Positions 1 to 7,773 of a stretch of DNA of 64,000 nucleotides are shown in pieces. Each line of letters opens with the position of its first letter. The stretch's first letter is position 1. The DNA comes from SKVR01 sp037441525 (GTDB taxonomy: Bacteria; Bacteroidota; Bacteroidia; Bacteroidales; UBA7960). The position numbers were made by a program, and so were the translations under genes. The notes under the pieces are model-generated. The model was not told where the DNA came from. It saw nothing but the letters and a program-made list of their open reading frames with translations, and ran no database searches. Where the stretch lies: assembly GCA_037441525.1 (NCBI GenBank), contig JBBISA010000004.1:1-64000 (forward strand). Direction: 5' to 3'.

Positions 1-50
1 GATACTTCATAAACACAAAGATACAAATAAGTGGCAAAATGTAAATACCC

Positions 51-217
51 TAGATTTAAAATTTTAAGTTATTGATTATGTGACTTCTATCATGACAAAT
101 CGCTAAAGAAAAACTAAATATTTGTAAGCAGAAATGTTTATAAATTATGTTTTTCTAAAGCGGGGTTAAACCCGGCTAAGTCATTAGTTAATTGCATTCC
201 TTTTGACTAATCCGGGT
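51..217 (+). repeat. Dispersed hairpin repeat, copy 1
   Basis: This intergenic element matches copies near 14.3 kb and 17.7 kb in the same orientation. It holds an inner hairpin at 107-155 (arms begin AGAAAAACTAAAT and end TTTTTCT around a GCAGAAATG-like loop). A short GCGGGGTTAA linker follows, then a second hairpin at 171-216 (CCCGGCTAAGTCATTAG pairing with TTTTGACTAATCCGGG, with mismatches). It encodes nothing obvious and has no terminal inverted repeats or transposase. It resembles a small non-autonomous or REP-like structured element. The left boundary is approximate. Confidence 0.8.
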
Positions 218-649
218 TATGTTTAGAAATTGTTGTCTTCAATCAAACACAGAACTTAAGTTCAAATATTAGCATCATACCTATAGATGTAAGAACAGAA
301 TACTAATATTGTTTCCCTATTCAAGCATTTTTCATTTAACAAAACAAAAAGTGCTAAAATATTTTAACGTTTTAATTTTGTGAGATTATTCTGAATTAAT
401 TTTAATGATATGGAATTGTGTGTTTTATCCCTTTCAAGCCAAATATTTTATAGTGAAATACCGGATGATTAATGCCAATTTCAACGGTTTTCCCTACCCC
501 CTTATTACGAAAAAACATCAATTGTAGTGGCAATAATTAATACTTATTTTTACTTAACTGATTCAATTTTTTTACTGACATTTATTATCAATATAATTAT
601 GCAGAACCGTATAAATATGAGACAAAAAGCCAAAAATAACACATAAAAT
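218..649. other. AT-rich intergenic region
   Basis: About 430 bases lie between the repeat and the first gene. I see no open reading frame, tRNA or clear hairpin. It must contain the promoter of the downstream secreted protein, but no convincing TAnnTTTG box was found. Confidence 0.6.
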
Positions 650-3600
650 ATGAATAAGTTTTTTACTTTTACGCTTACGATTTTTTTTCAGATACTTGCA
701 AGCACTACAAGTACAGGGCAAATTGCACCTTACGATGAATTAAAACTTTATAAATCAAATGTTTACATGCCTGCCTGCTCATCCCAGGAACAAGTAAATG
801 CTTCATTCTCTTCCTGGAAAAAAAGCGTTACTGATTTTATTTTAGGATACGAAGGCCGCCAGGGTTGTAATGAATCTTTGAAGTGGACTATTAATTCGAA
901 TAATACCATTATATCCACAAGCACCTGTCCCAGCCTTTACAGCAATATTATCAGAACGTTCCCCGAGACCCGGAATGCGATTCAAAATGCCCCTACTAAA
1001 AATTTATTTGTTGCCAACGGTTTCGACCCTTCGAAATTGAACCTGGTGCTTGAGGAAGAATCAGAAGTATATCTTACGATTGTTTGGGAGGGTGCAGGCT
1101 GGACAAATACTGTTGGCTACTACACCTACCACAAGGATAGTCCCCCTGCATCACCAGCCGATCTGCAATTGCATGTGCTTTTCCCGAATGCATCTCTGCA
1201 AGGTAGTGCGGGAACACTGAAAACCGGTGATACACGGCAGATTGGCAATGGTCCATTCTCTGCCGGAACCGTTATAGGTTTTTATCTGGTTGCACAGGGC
1301 TGGAACAGTGACGCTGGCCGCATGGGACGAGGCCTGTATACTCATTATACAAATATTGAATTTAACCCCAACAACAATCAGCAACATACGCTTTTCTATG
1401 AGAATTTCCCCAACGGTTGCGGAGACCTGGTAATGACATTTGAAGATATCCGTTTGCCCGATGGCGACAAGGACTTTAACGATTTCATGTTTATCGTGCG
1501 CACCGGAGTTGAACGACTGCTCACCGATTTAACTCCTCCCTCTGCCTGTGGCGGTTTTCTCGAAGTTGCCTGGGAACTTGAAAGCTTGTGCACTCCTGGT
1601 TTATCTGGTTCATTTGTTTTTTGGGTTGAGAACAGAGACCCTGGTAAAATTAATTTGAAACTGCCTGACGATTTCTCCAGAGTCTTTTATAATCAAAGTG
1701 AGGTAAATGCAGCTTTTAACGAGTGGTTGTCAACAGCCAGTTTTTCAGGGGGATGCGATTCGGGGAATTTGTCCATTCATCCATCTAATGCAGCTGCTCC
1801 TCCTTTTTCGGGAGGTGAAACTTTGGTAAAATGGGTTTATAGCGATGGATGCATAACATTGCAGAAAAGCCGAAAATTTACCGTACTTCCGAAGCCTGAA
1901 GTTGTGATCGATTTGGGAGTAACCATCGAAGTGAATATACAAACCCCCGACCCCGATAAGGTCAAGGAACTTGTTTTTGCCCTGGTGGTTACCAATCACA
2001 ATCCATCAGAGAATGCAACAGGGGTTACTGTTCAGAATATACCGCCATCACCTTTCCCATTTATCGAAAGGATTGACAACGGTTCAAGCGGTAAATACGA
2101 TGCGGCAACCGGTACCTGGGAAATAGGGACTATTCCTGCCGGAGAATATCGGTTATTGGTTTACCGAACCCAAATGTTGCTCACCACTGGTCCGGGCAAG
2201 GCTACATCAGCTGTCAATTCAGCACAAATACTGCCCTTCGATCAAACAGACCCAAACCTTGCCAACAATTACACCGAAATTCTGGTAACCATTGGTGAAT
2301 CGTCGGGAGGCGACGATAATGGAATCGAAAGTAATGGAAATATGGCATCGAAACTGGCTTTACGCGATCATCGCAGAGGAATGAATCGGGAGTCCAATCA
2401 TCAAGGCAACCCTACCAATAATCTGGTTTTATTTAATCACCACGATCTTTTAACAGGTTCTGTCAAATCAGCGGTTGCTGGTCGGCAGGCACCTGCAGGT
2501 ATTGGTTTCCTTATCCCAGAAAAAGGGCCTACCGGTACACTGGCATTTCTTTCAACCCCGGCCGATTTGCTCGGAATTACCAATGCCCGCGAAATTATTG
2601 CTGCCGATTATCGCCATCCAAACAATCTGCGCCGAGCCGGAATTCTGGGAATCGTAACTCAGGGAGAGGTTTACGAGCATACCAAAGTGATCTGCGACCG
2701 GCTAACCGGCGCAAGAATGGCTTCGGCAAGAATTGTTGATATTGATGGAAAGCCCTTTATCATGTCGCACCTGCTGCACCCTAATGGATATTCGGACTTT
2801 GCCGTTAGCTTTATTGCCGCTTCTGAAAACAATCGCTATACAATTGATAACAGATGGCACAATGAAGAGTTTGAAGTAAAAAGCGGTGCAGAAGTCCTTA
2901 ATTTTCAGGTATGGAGCGTTACTCCTGAATATACCATAGAGCTTGTTCGAAGCATACTTAAGCAAATTGAAAACAATTCAATTGTAGAGTATATAAATAC
3001 AGTGAAAAATCCACGCATCCCTGGTGTATATGTAGAAAGTGGAAGGTATATTAATGGTGGATTGGAGCTTCGGCTTGTAAATAAAGTAGGAGCCAGTTCT
3101 ATTACAATTTTTGGGACAAAAACCCTGGTGGAAAATGGTGAACCACAACAGTTCAGTCAAACAGTCACTATACCCATCAGAGAAAAAGCGGAAATTTTTA
3201 TTCCCACCGGGAACTTGTTTGATGCAGGATTCTCAATTTCCAACAACCGCGACATAACACAGGATGTACTCTACTTTGCTGATGGTGCCTGGATGTTCGA
3301 TATTGATGCAGGCAATGCCATGGTATCTCAATTTTCAACAGAGGCCGAAGGGTACAACTCAGAACCTTATTATCGTCGTGTTGAGCGCGATGCATTCATT
3401 TCGGGCAGGGTAAGAACCTGGGCATCACTGTTTCGTTCCCTTTCCCCAAGGCACAATCCTGTCGACCTTACTGCTTTTGATCAGTTTCGGTTTACTGCCA
3501 GTGGCCAGGGGGTGGTTGAGGTTATTCTTGTTAAAGCCGGAATAGGCGCTCCAGCAGAACAGTTTCGAACCAATATTACCTTAGGTCAAAATCCTGCTGA

Positions 3601-4033
3601 ATATCGGATAGGGTTTGATGAACTTGCAACCCGCGAAGGCACAAAAGGATTCAACTCTCACGATGTAGTCTCTGTTGTATTCAACTTTATGGGAAATGGT
3701 GCAGTTGAGTCCGGTTTCAACATGAACGTTTCCGATCTTCGTTTTCTAAACAGCAAACTGGCAGAAACCAACCGCGCAGTGTTTTATCCTGTTTATCCCA
3801 ATCCATTCTCAGTTCGGGCAACCACTGGTATTTACCTGAGAGAAAATATGAAGGTTAGAGTAGAAGTACTCAATATTTTCGGGCAGACGGTTGAAGTAAT
3901 CGCCGATGATCTTTTTACGAAAGGTGTGCACCGGTTCGAATGGATTCCTGAAAGAGTCAACACGGGGCTTTATTTGATAAGGATAAGCTCAGGCGATAAA
4001 GTTTATTCCACTAAGGTGGTGTACCGAAAATAG
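650..4033 (+). CDS. Large secreted protein with DUF4114 domain and T9SS sorting domain
   Basis: A predicted cell-surface or secreted protein of 1127 residues. The N-terminus (about 1-24) is a signal peptide. Residues about 190-285 resemble DUF4114, with the acidic motif DGDKDFNDFMF that looks like a calcium-binding site. Residues about 420-550 look like a DUF11-type adhesion repeat. The last 80 or so residues, from YPVYPNPFS to the final VVYRK, form a type IX secretion (T9SS type A) sorting domain. Two related segments, about 42-74 and 345-375, share the pattern Q-x-x-VNA-x-F-x-x-W followed by GC, as in repeat modules of giant Bacteroidota surface proteins. The middle part (about 600-1040) is not recognised. 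It stands alone, with a hairpin after the stop. The family assignment is firm; the ligand or function is unknown. Confidence 0.85.
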   Translation: MNKFFTFTLTIFFQILASTTSTGQIAPYDELKLYKSNVYMPACSSQEQVNASFSSWKKSVTDFILGYEGRQGCNESLKWTINSNNTIISTSTCPSLYSNIIRTFPETRNAIQNAPTKNLFVANGFDPSKLNLVLEEESEVYLTIVWEGAGWTNTVGYYTYHKDSPPASPADLQLHVLFPNASLQGSAGTLKTGDTRQIGNGPFSAGTVIGFYLVAQGWNSDAGRMGRGLYTHYTNIEFNPNNNQQHTLFYENFPNGCGDLVMTFEDIRLPDGDKDFNDFMFIVRTGVERLLTDLTPPSACGGFLEVAWELESLCTPGLSGSFVFWVENRDPGKINLKLPDDFSRVFYNQSEVNAAFNEWLSTASFSGGCDSGNLSIHPSNAAAPPFSGGETLVKWVYSDGCITLQKSRKFTVLPKPEVVIDLGVTIEVNIQTPDPDKVKELVFALVVTNHNPSENATGVTVQNIPPSPFPFIERIDNGSSGKYDAATGTWEIGTIPAGEYRLLVYRTQMLLTTGPGKATSAVNSAQILPFDQTDPNLANNYTEILVTIGESSGGDDNGIESNGNMASKLALRDHRRGMNRESNHQGNPTNNLVLFNHHDLLTGSVKSAVAGRQAPAGIGFLIPEKGPTGTLAFLSTPADLLGITNAREIIAADYRHPNNLRRAGILGIVTQGEVYEHTKVICDRLTGARMASARIVDIDGKPFIMSHLLHPNGYSDFAVSFIAASENNRYTIDNRWHNEEFEVKSGAEVLNFQVWSVTPEYTIELVRSILKQIENNSIVEYINTVKNPRIPGVYVESGRYINGGLELRLVNKVGASSITIFGTKTLVENGEPQQFSQTVTIPIREKAEIFIPTGNLFDAGFSISNNRDITQDVLYFADGAWMFDIDAGNAMVSQFSTEAEGYNSEPYYRRVERDAFISGRVRTWASLFRSLSPRHNPVDLTAFDQFRFTASGQGVVEVILVKAGIGAPAEQFRTNITLGQNPAEYRIGFDELATREGTKGFNSHDVVSVVFNFMGNGAVESGFNMNVSDLRFLNSKLAETNRAVFYPVYPNPFSVRATTGIYLRENMKVRVEVLNIFGQTVEVIADDLFTKGVHRFEWIPERVNTGLYLIRISSGDKVYSTKVVYRK

Positions 4034-4055
4034 TTTTGAGCCAGTTTAATAATGA

Positions 4056-4093
4056 AACCCTGGGAGAAAATCGTTAAACTTTTACCCAGGGTT
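4056..4093 (+). terminator. Hairpin after the T9SS cargo gene
   Basis: The inverted repeat AACCCTGGG / CCCAGGGTT encloses a 20-base loop, 22 bases after the stop. It lacks a strong T-run, so it is only a probable terminator. It lies between convergent genes and could serve both. Confidence 0.5.
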
Positions 4094-4135
4094 AAATATG
4101 TTTAGTGCTTTTTGGATAATAATCCCTATTGCCAT

Positions 4136-5122
4136 CTAAAGCAGTACCTTGCTCAAATACTCGTCCAGTTCAGCATCTTTTATATTGCGACCAACTATTC
4201 TGCCTTCAGGGTCAATAAGGAAAGAAGCCGGAATATTTCTTACCCCATACATTTGTGCAGGGTGGCTGTCCCATAATTTTAGCTCCGAAACATGGTTCCA
4301 GTCGAGTTTGTCGTCGTCAATTGCCTTTAACCATGCATCTTTCTTGCTATCGAGAGAAACGGCAAACACTTCAAACCCATGATCACGGTATTTCTCTGAA
4401 ATGATTACAGTGGAAGGATTTTCGCGACGGCAGGGACTGCACCACGATGCCCAGAACCGAAGTAATACATATTTGCCCCTGAAATCGCTGAGTTTTAATT
4501 CATCACCATCGGGAGTGGTGCCGGCAAAATCGGGTGCTATACCCTCTATTTCGAGCTTTTTGCGGTTGGCAACCACGTCTCTCAAATTCTGAATATAGGG
4601 CACATTGGCCAGCGAAGGGTCGAATGCAGCCAGGTTATTCTCTATTTCCCCAATGGAGAGAACCGATGGAAAATCGCGGTAAAGTATATAAGCCGCCACA
4701 ACCGATGATGGGTGCTTCCTGATAAACGAATCTATTTTGAAGTTGGCCCGGTTGGCGAGATAAGCCTGGAAAAGATCGTTGGCTGATGAGCCGGAAATCT
4801 CGGCTGAACGCCGGTTATTGGTATCAATAGAAACAGTTATAGGGTTGTTTTCCAGAAAAATAAACCATGGAAACATTTCCTCATCCCGATCAATTGTAAG
4901 TCCGAATAGATCTTCCCGTTCCAGACTTCCCCTGAAGGTGAATTGTCCGTTTTCAATCTTTGCCGAATCGATGGTGAAAAACATTTTATTGCGAAAACTT
5001 TGAAGGTAGATGGTGCCTTCTTCAACATTAATTGTACCCTCAACGGTATATTTGGCTGATGGCTGGCAGGCAATAACTGCGATAAGTAATCCGGCGGCGT
5101 AAATGGTTGGTCGAAGTTTCAT
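4136..5122 (-). CDS. TlpA-like thioredoxin lipoprotein (DUF4369 N-terminus)
   Basis: A predicted lipid-anchored periplasmic thiol:disulfide oxidoreductase of 328 residues. The signal peptide ends in a lipobox with Cys19 (VIAC). Residues about 25-110 fit the DUF4369 domain often fused to Bacteroidota TlpA/ResA proteins. Residues about 190-328 are an AhpC/TSA-Redoxin fold with the redox motif C228-S-P-C231 in WASWCSPC and a cis-proline region near IPASF. Such proteins usually reduce cytochrome c apoproteins or other extracytoplasmic cysteines. No partner gene lies next to it, so the substrate is unknown. A TAnnTTTG match lies 28 bases upstream of the ATG. Confidence 0.88.
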   Translation of the reverse strand: MKLRPTIYAAGLLIAVIACQPSAKYTVEGTINVEEGTIYLQSFRNKMFFTIDSAKIENGQFTFRGSLEREDLFGLTIDRDEEMFPWFIFLENNPITVSIDTNNRRSAEISGSSANDLFQAYLANRANFKIDSFIRKHPSSVVAAYILYRDFPSVLSIGEIENNLAAFDPSLANVPYIQNLRDVVANRKKLEIEGIAPDFAGTTPDGDELKLSDFRGKYVLLRFWASWCSPCRRENPSTVIISEKYRDHGFEVFAVSLDSKKDAWLKAIDDDKLDWNHVSELKLWDSHPAQMYGVRNIPASFLIDPEGRIVGRNIKDAELDEYLSKVLL

Positions 5123-5149
5123 GGTTTATACAGGGATTTATAACAGTCG

Positions 5150-5157
5150 CAAAATTA
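5150..5157 (-). promoter_or_regulatory. Candidate -7 box for the TlpA-like gene
   Basis: The minus strand reads TAATTTTG, a full match to TAnnTTTG. No good TTTG box was seen at the usual distance upstream, so the call rests on one element. Confidence 0.4.
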
Positions 5158-5221
5158 AGGAAACTAATGATTCAGAAGAACCGGGATTTTTTGCGGTAAT
5201 GTTTAGTTTGGAGGTGTAATA

Positions 5222-5257
5222 GAAAAAGACTGCCCCTCATTTAAGGCAGCCTTTTTC
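5222..5257 (-). terminator. Terminator after the phytase gene
   Basis: The near-perfect stem GAAAAAGACTGCC / GGCAGCCTTTTTC has a 10-base loop and T-runs on both strands. It is placed 24 bases after the phytase stop, reading leftward. Confidence 0.85.
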
Positions 5258-5280
5258 TTTCACTTAAGAATTATTAGGTT

Positions 5281-6348
5281 CTATTCGCCGCTAGCTGGAT
5301 ATATATCGGGCCCTAAAAGTTCGTCGAGTTTGTATAAATGGAAAGTGCGGTTATCAGACATTGCCACAAAAATACCGTGAGGGAAATTTTGATTCAAGGG
5401 TAACTGAAGCAAATCTGACCCATCACTTTCGTTGGTTTGTACCTTAACCACCCTTACGAGTTGATAATTATGAGGATTTTCAACACTTTCGGTAGCGGTA
5501 AAGATCCTGAACAAGTTGGACTGCTGATCAGAAACAACCACAAATCTTTTCCCGTTGATCCCTTTAAAAATTGAAATCCCTTCATGATCCTGTTTAAACC
5601 CATTTTCGCCAAATAGAGCAAGCAGTTCATTGCCTTTCGACGGGTCGGCATGATACTTTTTAATTCCTACAGTCTCATCCGAATAGTATATATAGCCTGC
5701 TTCATCGTCAACGGCAATGGCTTCAATCTCTTTCTTTCCACTGAATTGCCCAAACGATCTTACCTTCTCTGCCTTAACTACCGAATTCTGGGTAAATAAT
5801 CGGTATTGGTGGAGGTAGCTCCCGTCAGGCCCATCTTTTCGGCCTACTATGGCATACACATCACCCGAAGGGTTTTTATACAGTGCAATGCCCATGGGTG
5901 AGCGTATTTCTTCTCCAACAAACACAGGTATTCCGCCATCATCAATAAAACGGCAGTCGGGCAGTGAAATCACCCTGATCATGTCGCGTCCGCGTTCAGT
6001 GAATACTGCAATATCGATCAGTTCGTTGTTGCGCTGATACCCGTATTCAATATCAATATTGTTGGGACGTTGCAAATTGTAAATACTTAGGTCGGTTAAA
6101 AGTTTCCCATCAAGGTCAAATACAAAGATGCCACCGTTTTTATCTCCTTTGTCGGTACCCAGGATAAGGCTTTTCGAAGGATCAGAAGCATTATACCAGA
6201 TGGCCGGGTCATCGGTGTCGTTCAACGTGGTTTCTGTAATTATAACAGGAAAAATCTCTGCATCATATTTTGCTGGTTGGATATTACATCCGGTAAGCCC
6301 GGCAAACATAATTACAGCAACAGATTGAAACAATTGTCTTACTCTCAT
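5281..6348 (-). CDS. Beta-propeller phytase (3-phytase) lipoprotein
   Basis: A predicted extracytoplasmic enzyme that releases phosphate from myo-inositol hexakisphosphate in a calcium-dependent way. The family signature is clear: DDPAIW near the mature N-terminus, then LILGTDK and GGIFVFDLDGK, later EIEAIAVDDE, YYSDE and HEGISIF, which in known beta-propeller phytases supply calcium and phosphate ligands. The start at 6348 was chosen because it gives a clean lipoprotein signal (MRVRQLFQ to LTGC, Cys21). A longer reading frame starting 66 bases upstream would bury it. It is the last gene of a group with a beta-helix lipoprotein and a TonB receptor. A hairpin separates it from the gene upstream, so its level may differ from theirs. 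Confidence 0.9.
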   Translation of the reverse strand: MRVRQLFQSVAVIMFAGLTGCNIQPAKYDAEIFPVIITETTLNDTDDPAIWYNASDPSKSLILGTDKGDKNGGIFVFDLDGKLLTDLSIYNLQRPNNIDIEYGYQRNNELIDIAVFTERGRDMIRVISLPDCRFIDDGGIPVFVGEEIRSPMGIALYKNPSGDVYAIVGRKDGPDGSYLHQYRLFTQNSVVKAEKVRSFGQFSGKKEIEAIAVDDEAGYIYYSDETVGIKKYHADPSKGNELLALFGENGFKQDHEGISIFKGINGKRFVVVSDQQSNLFRIFTATESVENPHNYQLVRVVKVQTNESDGSDLLQLPLNQNFPHGIFVAMSDNRTFHLYKLDELLGPDIYPASGE

Positions 6349-6387
6349 TATTAGGTTATTAAAGGATAAATGATTTGATTTGATTAA

Positions 6388-6419
6388 AGAAAATGCACCC
6401 TGCTCCGGGCGCATTTTCT
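6388..6419 (-). terminator. Intercistronic hairpin before the phytase gene
   Basis: AGAAAATGC / GCATTTTCT with a GC-rich loop sits between the beta-helix lipoprotein stop and the phytase start. On the minus strand a short T-rich stretch follows. It could be a partial terminator or an RNA-processing/stability element within one transcript. Confidence 0.55.
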
Positions 6420-6436
6420 AAAATGTTTTCCTGATA

Positions 6437-7717
6437 TTAATTCTGACCGTAAGCACCAAAATAGGCTGCAGGTGCAGGTGATTTATATTCGATATTATCA
6501 ATTACCAATCCCTTGGTTCTGTAGTGCGGAACTATTGAGATATTGCCACCGGTAAGAGCAGGAGAACCTGCATTAAGACGGAAATCCCACGCGATATTAA
6601 ACTTTTGGGGGATATTTCCACTGTTGCTTATACCACACATAATATCAACATTAGCCTGTTGTGTATAGTTTTTAAACATTGGGTTGTTGTTGCCTGCAGC
6701 TGTTGAAACCTTGTCGTTGGCACCAATTAATACTCCATTTTTTTCGTTAGTTTTTAATTCGGCCAGCGCGGCTTCAGTAGATGCATAAAGGAAGTTAGGA
6801 GTAATAATAGTACGGTTGTCTTCTGGTTTCTTGGTATCCCGTTTTATGGCATGGCGGTTATCGAACAGAATATTGTTAAATACTTCAGCTCTTATGTTTT
6901 CTTCCAACCATACTGAGCCACCTTTGATCTTTGGACGACGCCAACCGGTGTTTATTATGGTGTTGTTGTAAATGTATAGGTGCGATTGTGTAACTTGCAA
7001 ACCACCATTAGAAACTTTAAAACCATTGGTATTGGCATCGTAAATAAGGTTGAAAGCGAGGTCGGCAAGGCAGTCGGATTTGTAGTTTATAGCTTCGCCA
7101 CCATCGAAACCGCTATGGTAAAATATAGTGTTCATTATAATTGATTTGCCACCGGTAATATATATGTGATCTTCGGCATTGTTGCGGAAAATACAATTGT
7201 CAATTACAAACTGACCGTCAATATTGCAGAAATGGAAACCTGGTACTCCTTCGCCTGTAGCAGTTTTAAAGAGTTTATACTGGAATGATGCTGAACTTTC
7301 GGTAGTTTGTGCACCTGCATATTCAATTATAGTGTTTTTCAGCAATACTTCTTCTGAGTCATATCCGGCAATTATACCACCCCATAAACGGGCAAAACGA
7401 TTGGCATCGGTGCGCTGGGCAGCAGGAACGGAGAAAAGAACCGGTTTTTCCTTTGTGCCGTAGGAATAAAGGTTGCCAAGTACAATAATTTCAGGTCCTT
7501 TGTCTGGAGCATTCATAATAACCTGTACTCCTTCTTCTATAAACAATGATGTGTTTACAGGTATCACAAAATGATTGGTGAGTGTTACAATGCTGTCTTT
7601 TTTCCATACAATGGAACCCTCTGGGTACTCTCTGCCTTTGTTTTCGTCTTCTTTATTGCAGGATACAAAATAGCCTGCCGATACGATGGCTAACAATAAA
7701 ATAATTTTAGTTTTCAT
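6437..7717 (-). CDS. Surface lipoprotein with right-handed beta-helix fold
   Basis: A 426-residue lipoprotein: signal peptide, then Cys20 in FVSC followed by NKEDE. The Lys and acidic residues right after the lipidated Cys resemble the lipoprotein surface-export signal described for Flavobacteriia, which suggests an outer-surface location. The body has repeating asparagine- and isoleucine-rich turns (for example IDNCIFRNNAEDHIY and YIYNNTIINTG), typical of parallel beta-helix proteins that bind or cleave glycans. No catalytic residues can be named. It lies between the TonB receptor and phytase genes on the same strand, so a role in capturing phytate or another organic phosphate is inferred, not shown. 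Confidence 0.75.
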   Translation of the reverse strand: MKTKIILLLAIVSAGYFVSCNKEDENKGREYPEGSIVWKKDSIVTLTNHFVIPVNTSLFIEEGVQVIMNAPDKGPEIIVLGNLYSYGTKEKPVLFSVPAAQRTDANRFARLWGGIIAGYDSEEVLLKNTIIEYAGAQTTESSASFQYKLFKTATGEGVPGFHFCNIDGQFVIDNCIFRNNAEDHIYITGGKSIIMNTIFYHSGFDGGEAINYKSDCLADLAFNLIYDANTNGFKVSNGGLQVTQSHLYIYNNTIINTGWRRPKIKGGSVWLEENIRAEVFNNILFDNRHAIKRDTKKPEDNRTIITPNFLYASTEAALAELKTNEKNGVLIGANDKVSTAAGNNNPMFKNYTQQANVDIMCGISNSGNIPQKFNIAWDFRLNAGSPALTGGNISIVPHYRTKGLVIDNIEYKSPAPAAYFGAYGQN

Positions 7718-7773
7718 AATAATAGTGATAAGATTTGATAAATAATTGAAGTAATTTCTATGTGGAATATGAT

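Noticed and set aside
51..217. Possible small transposon (MITE) with terminal inverted repeats
   Set aside because: The copies do not share clear terminal inverted repeats or target duplications, so I call it only a structured repeat.
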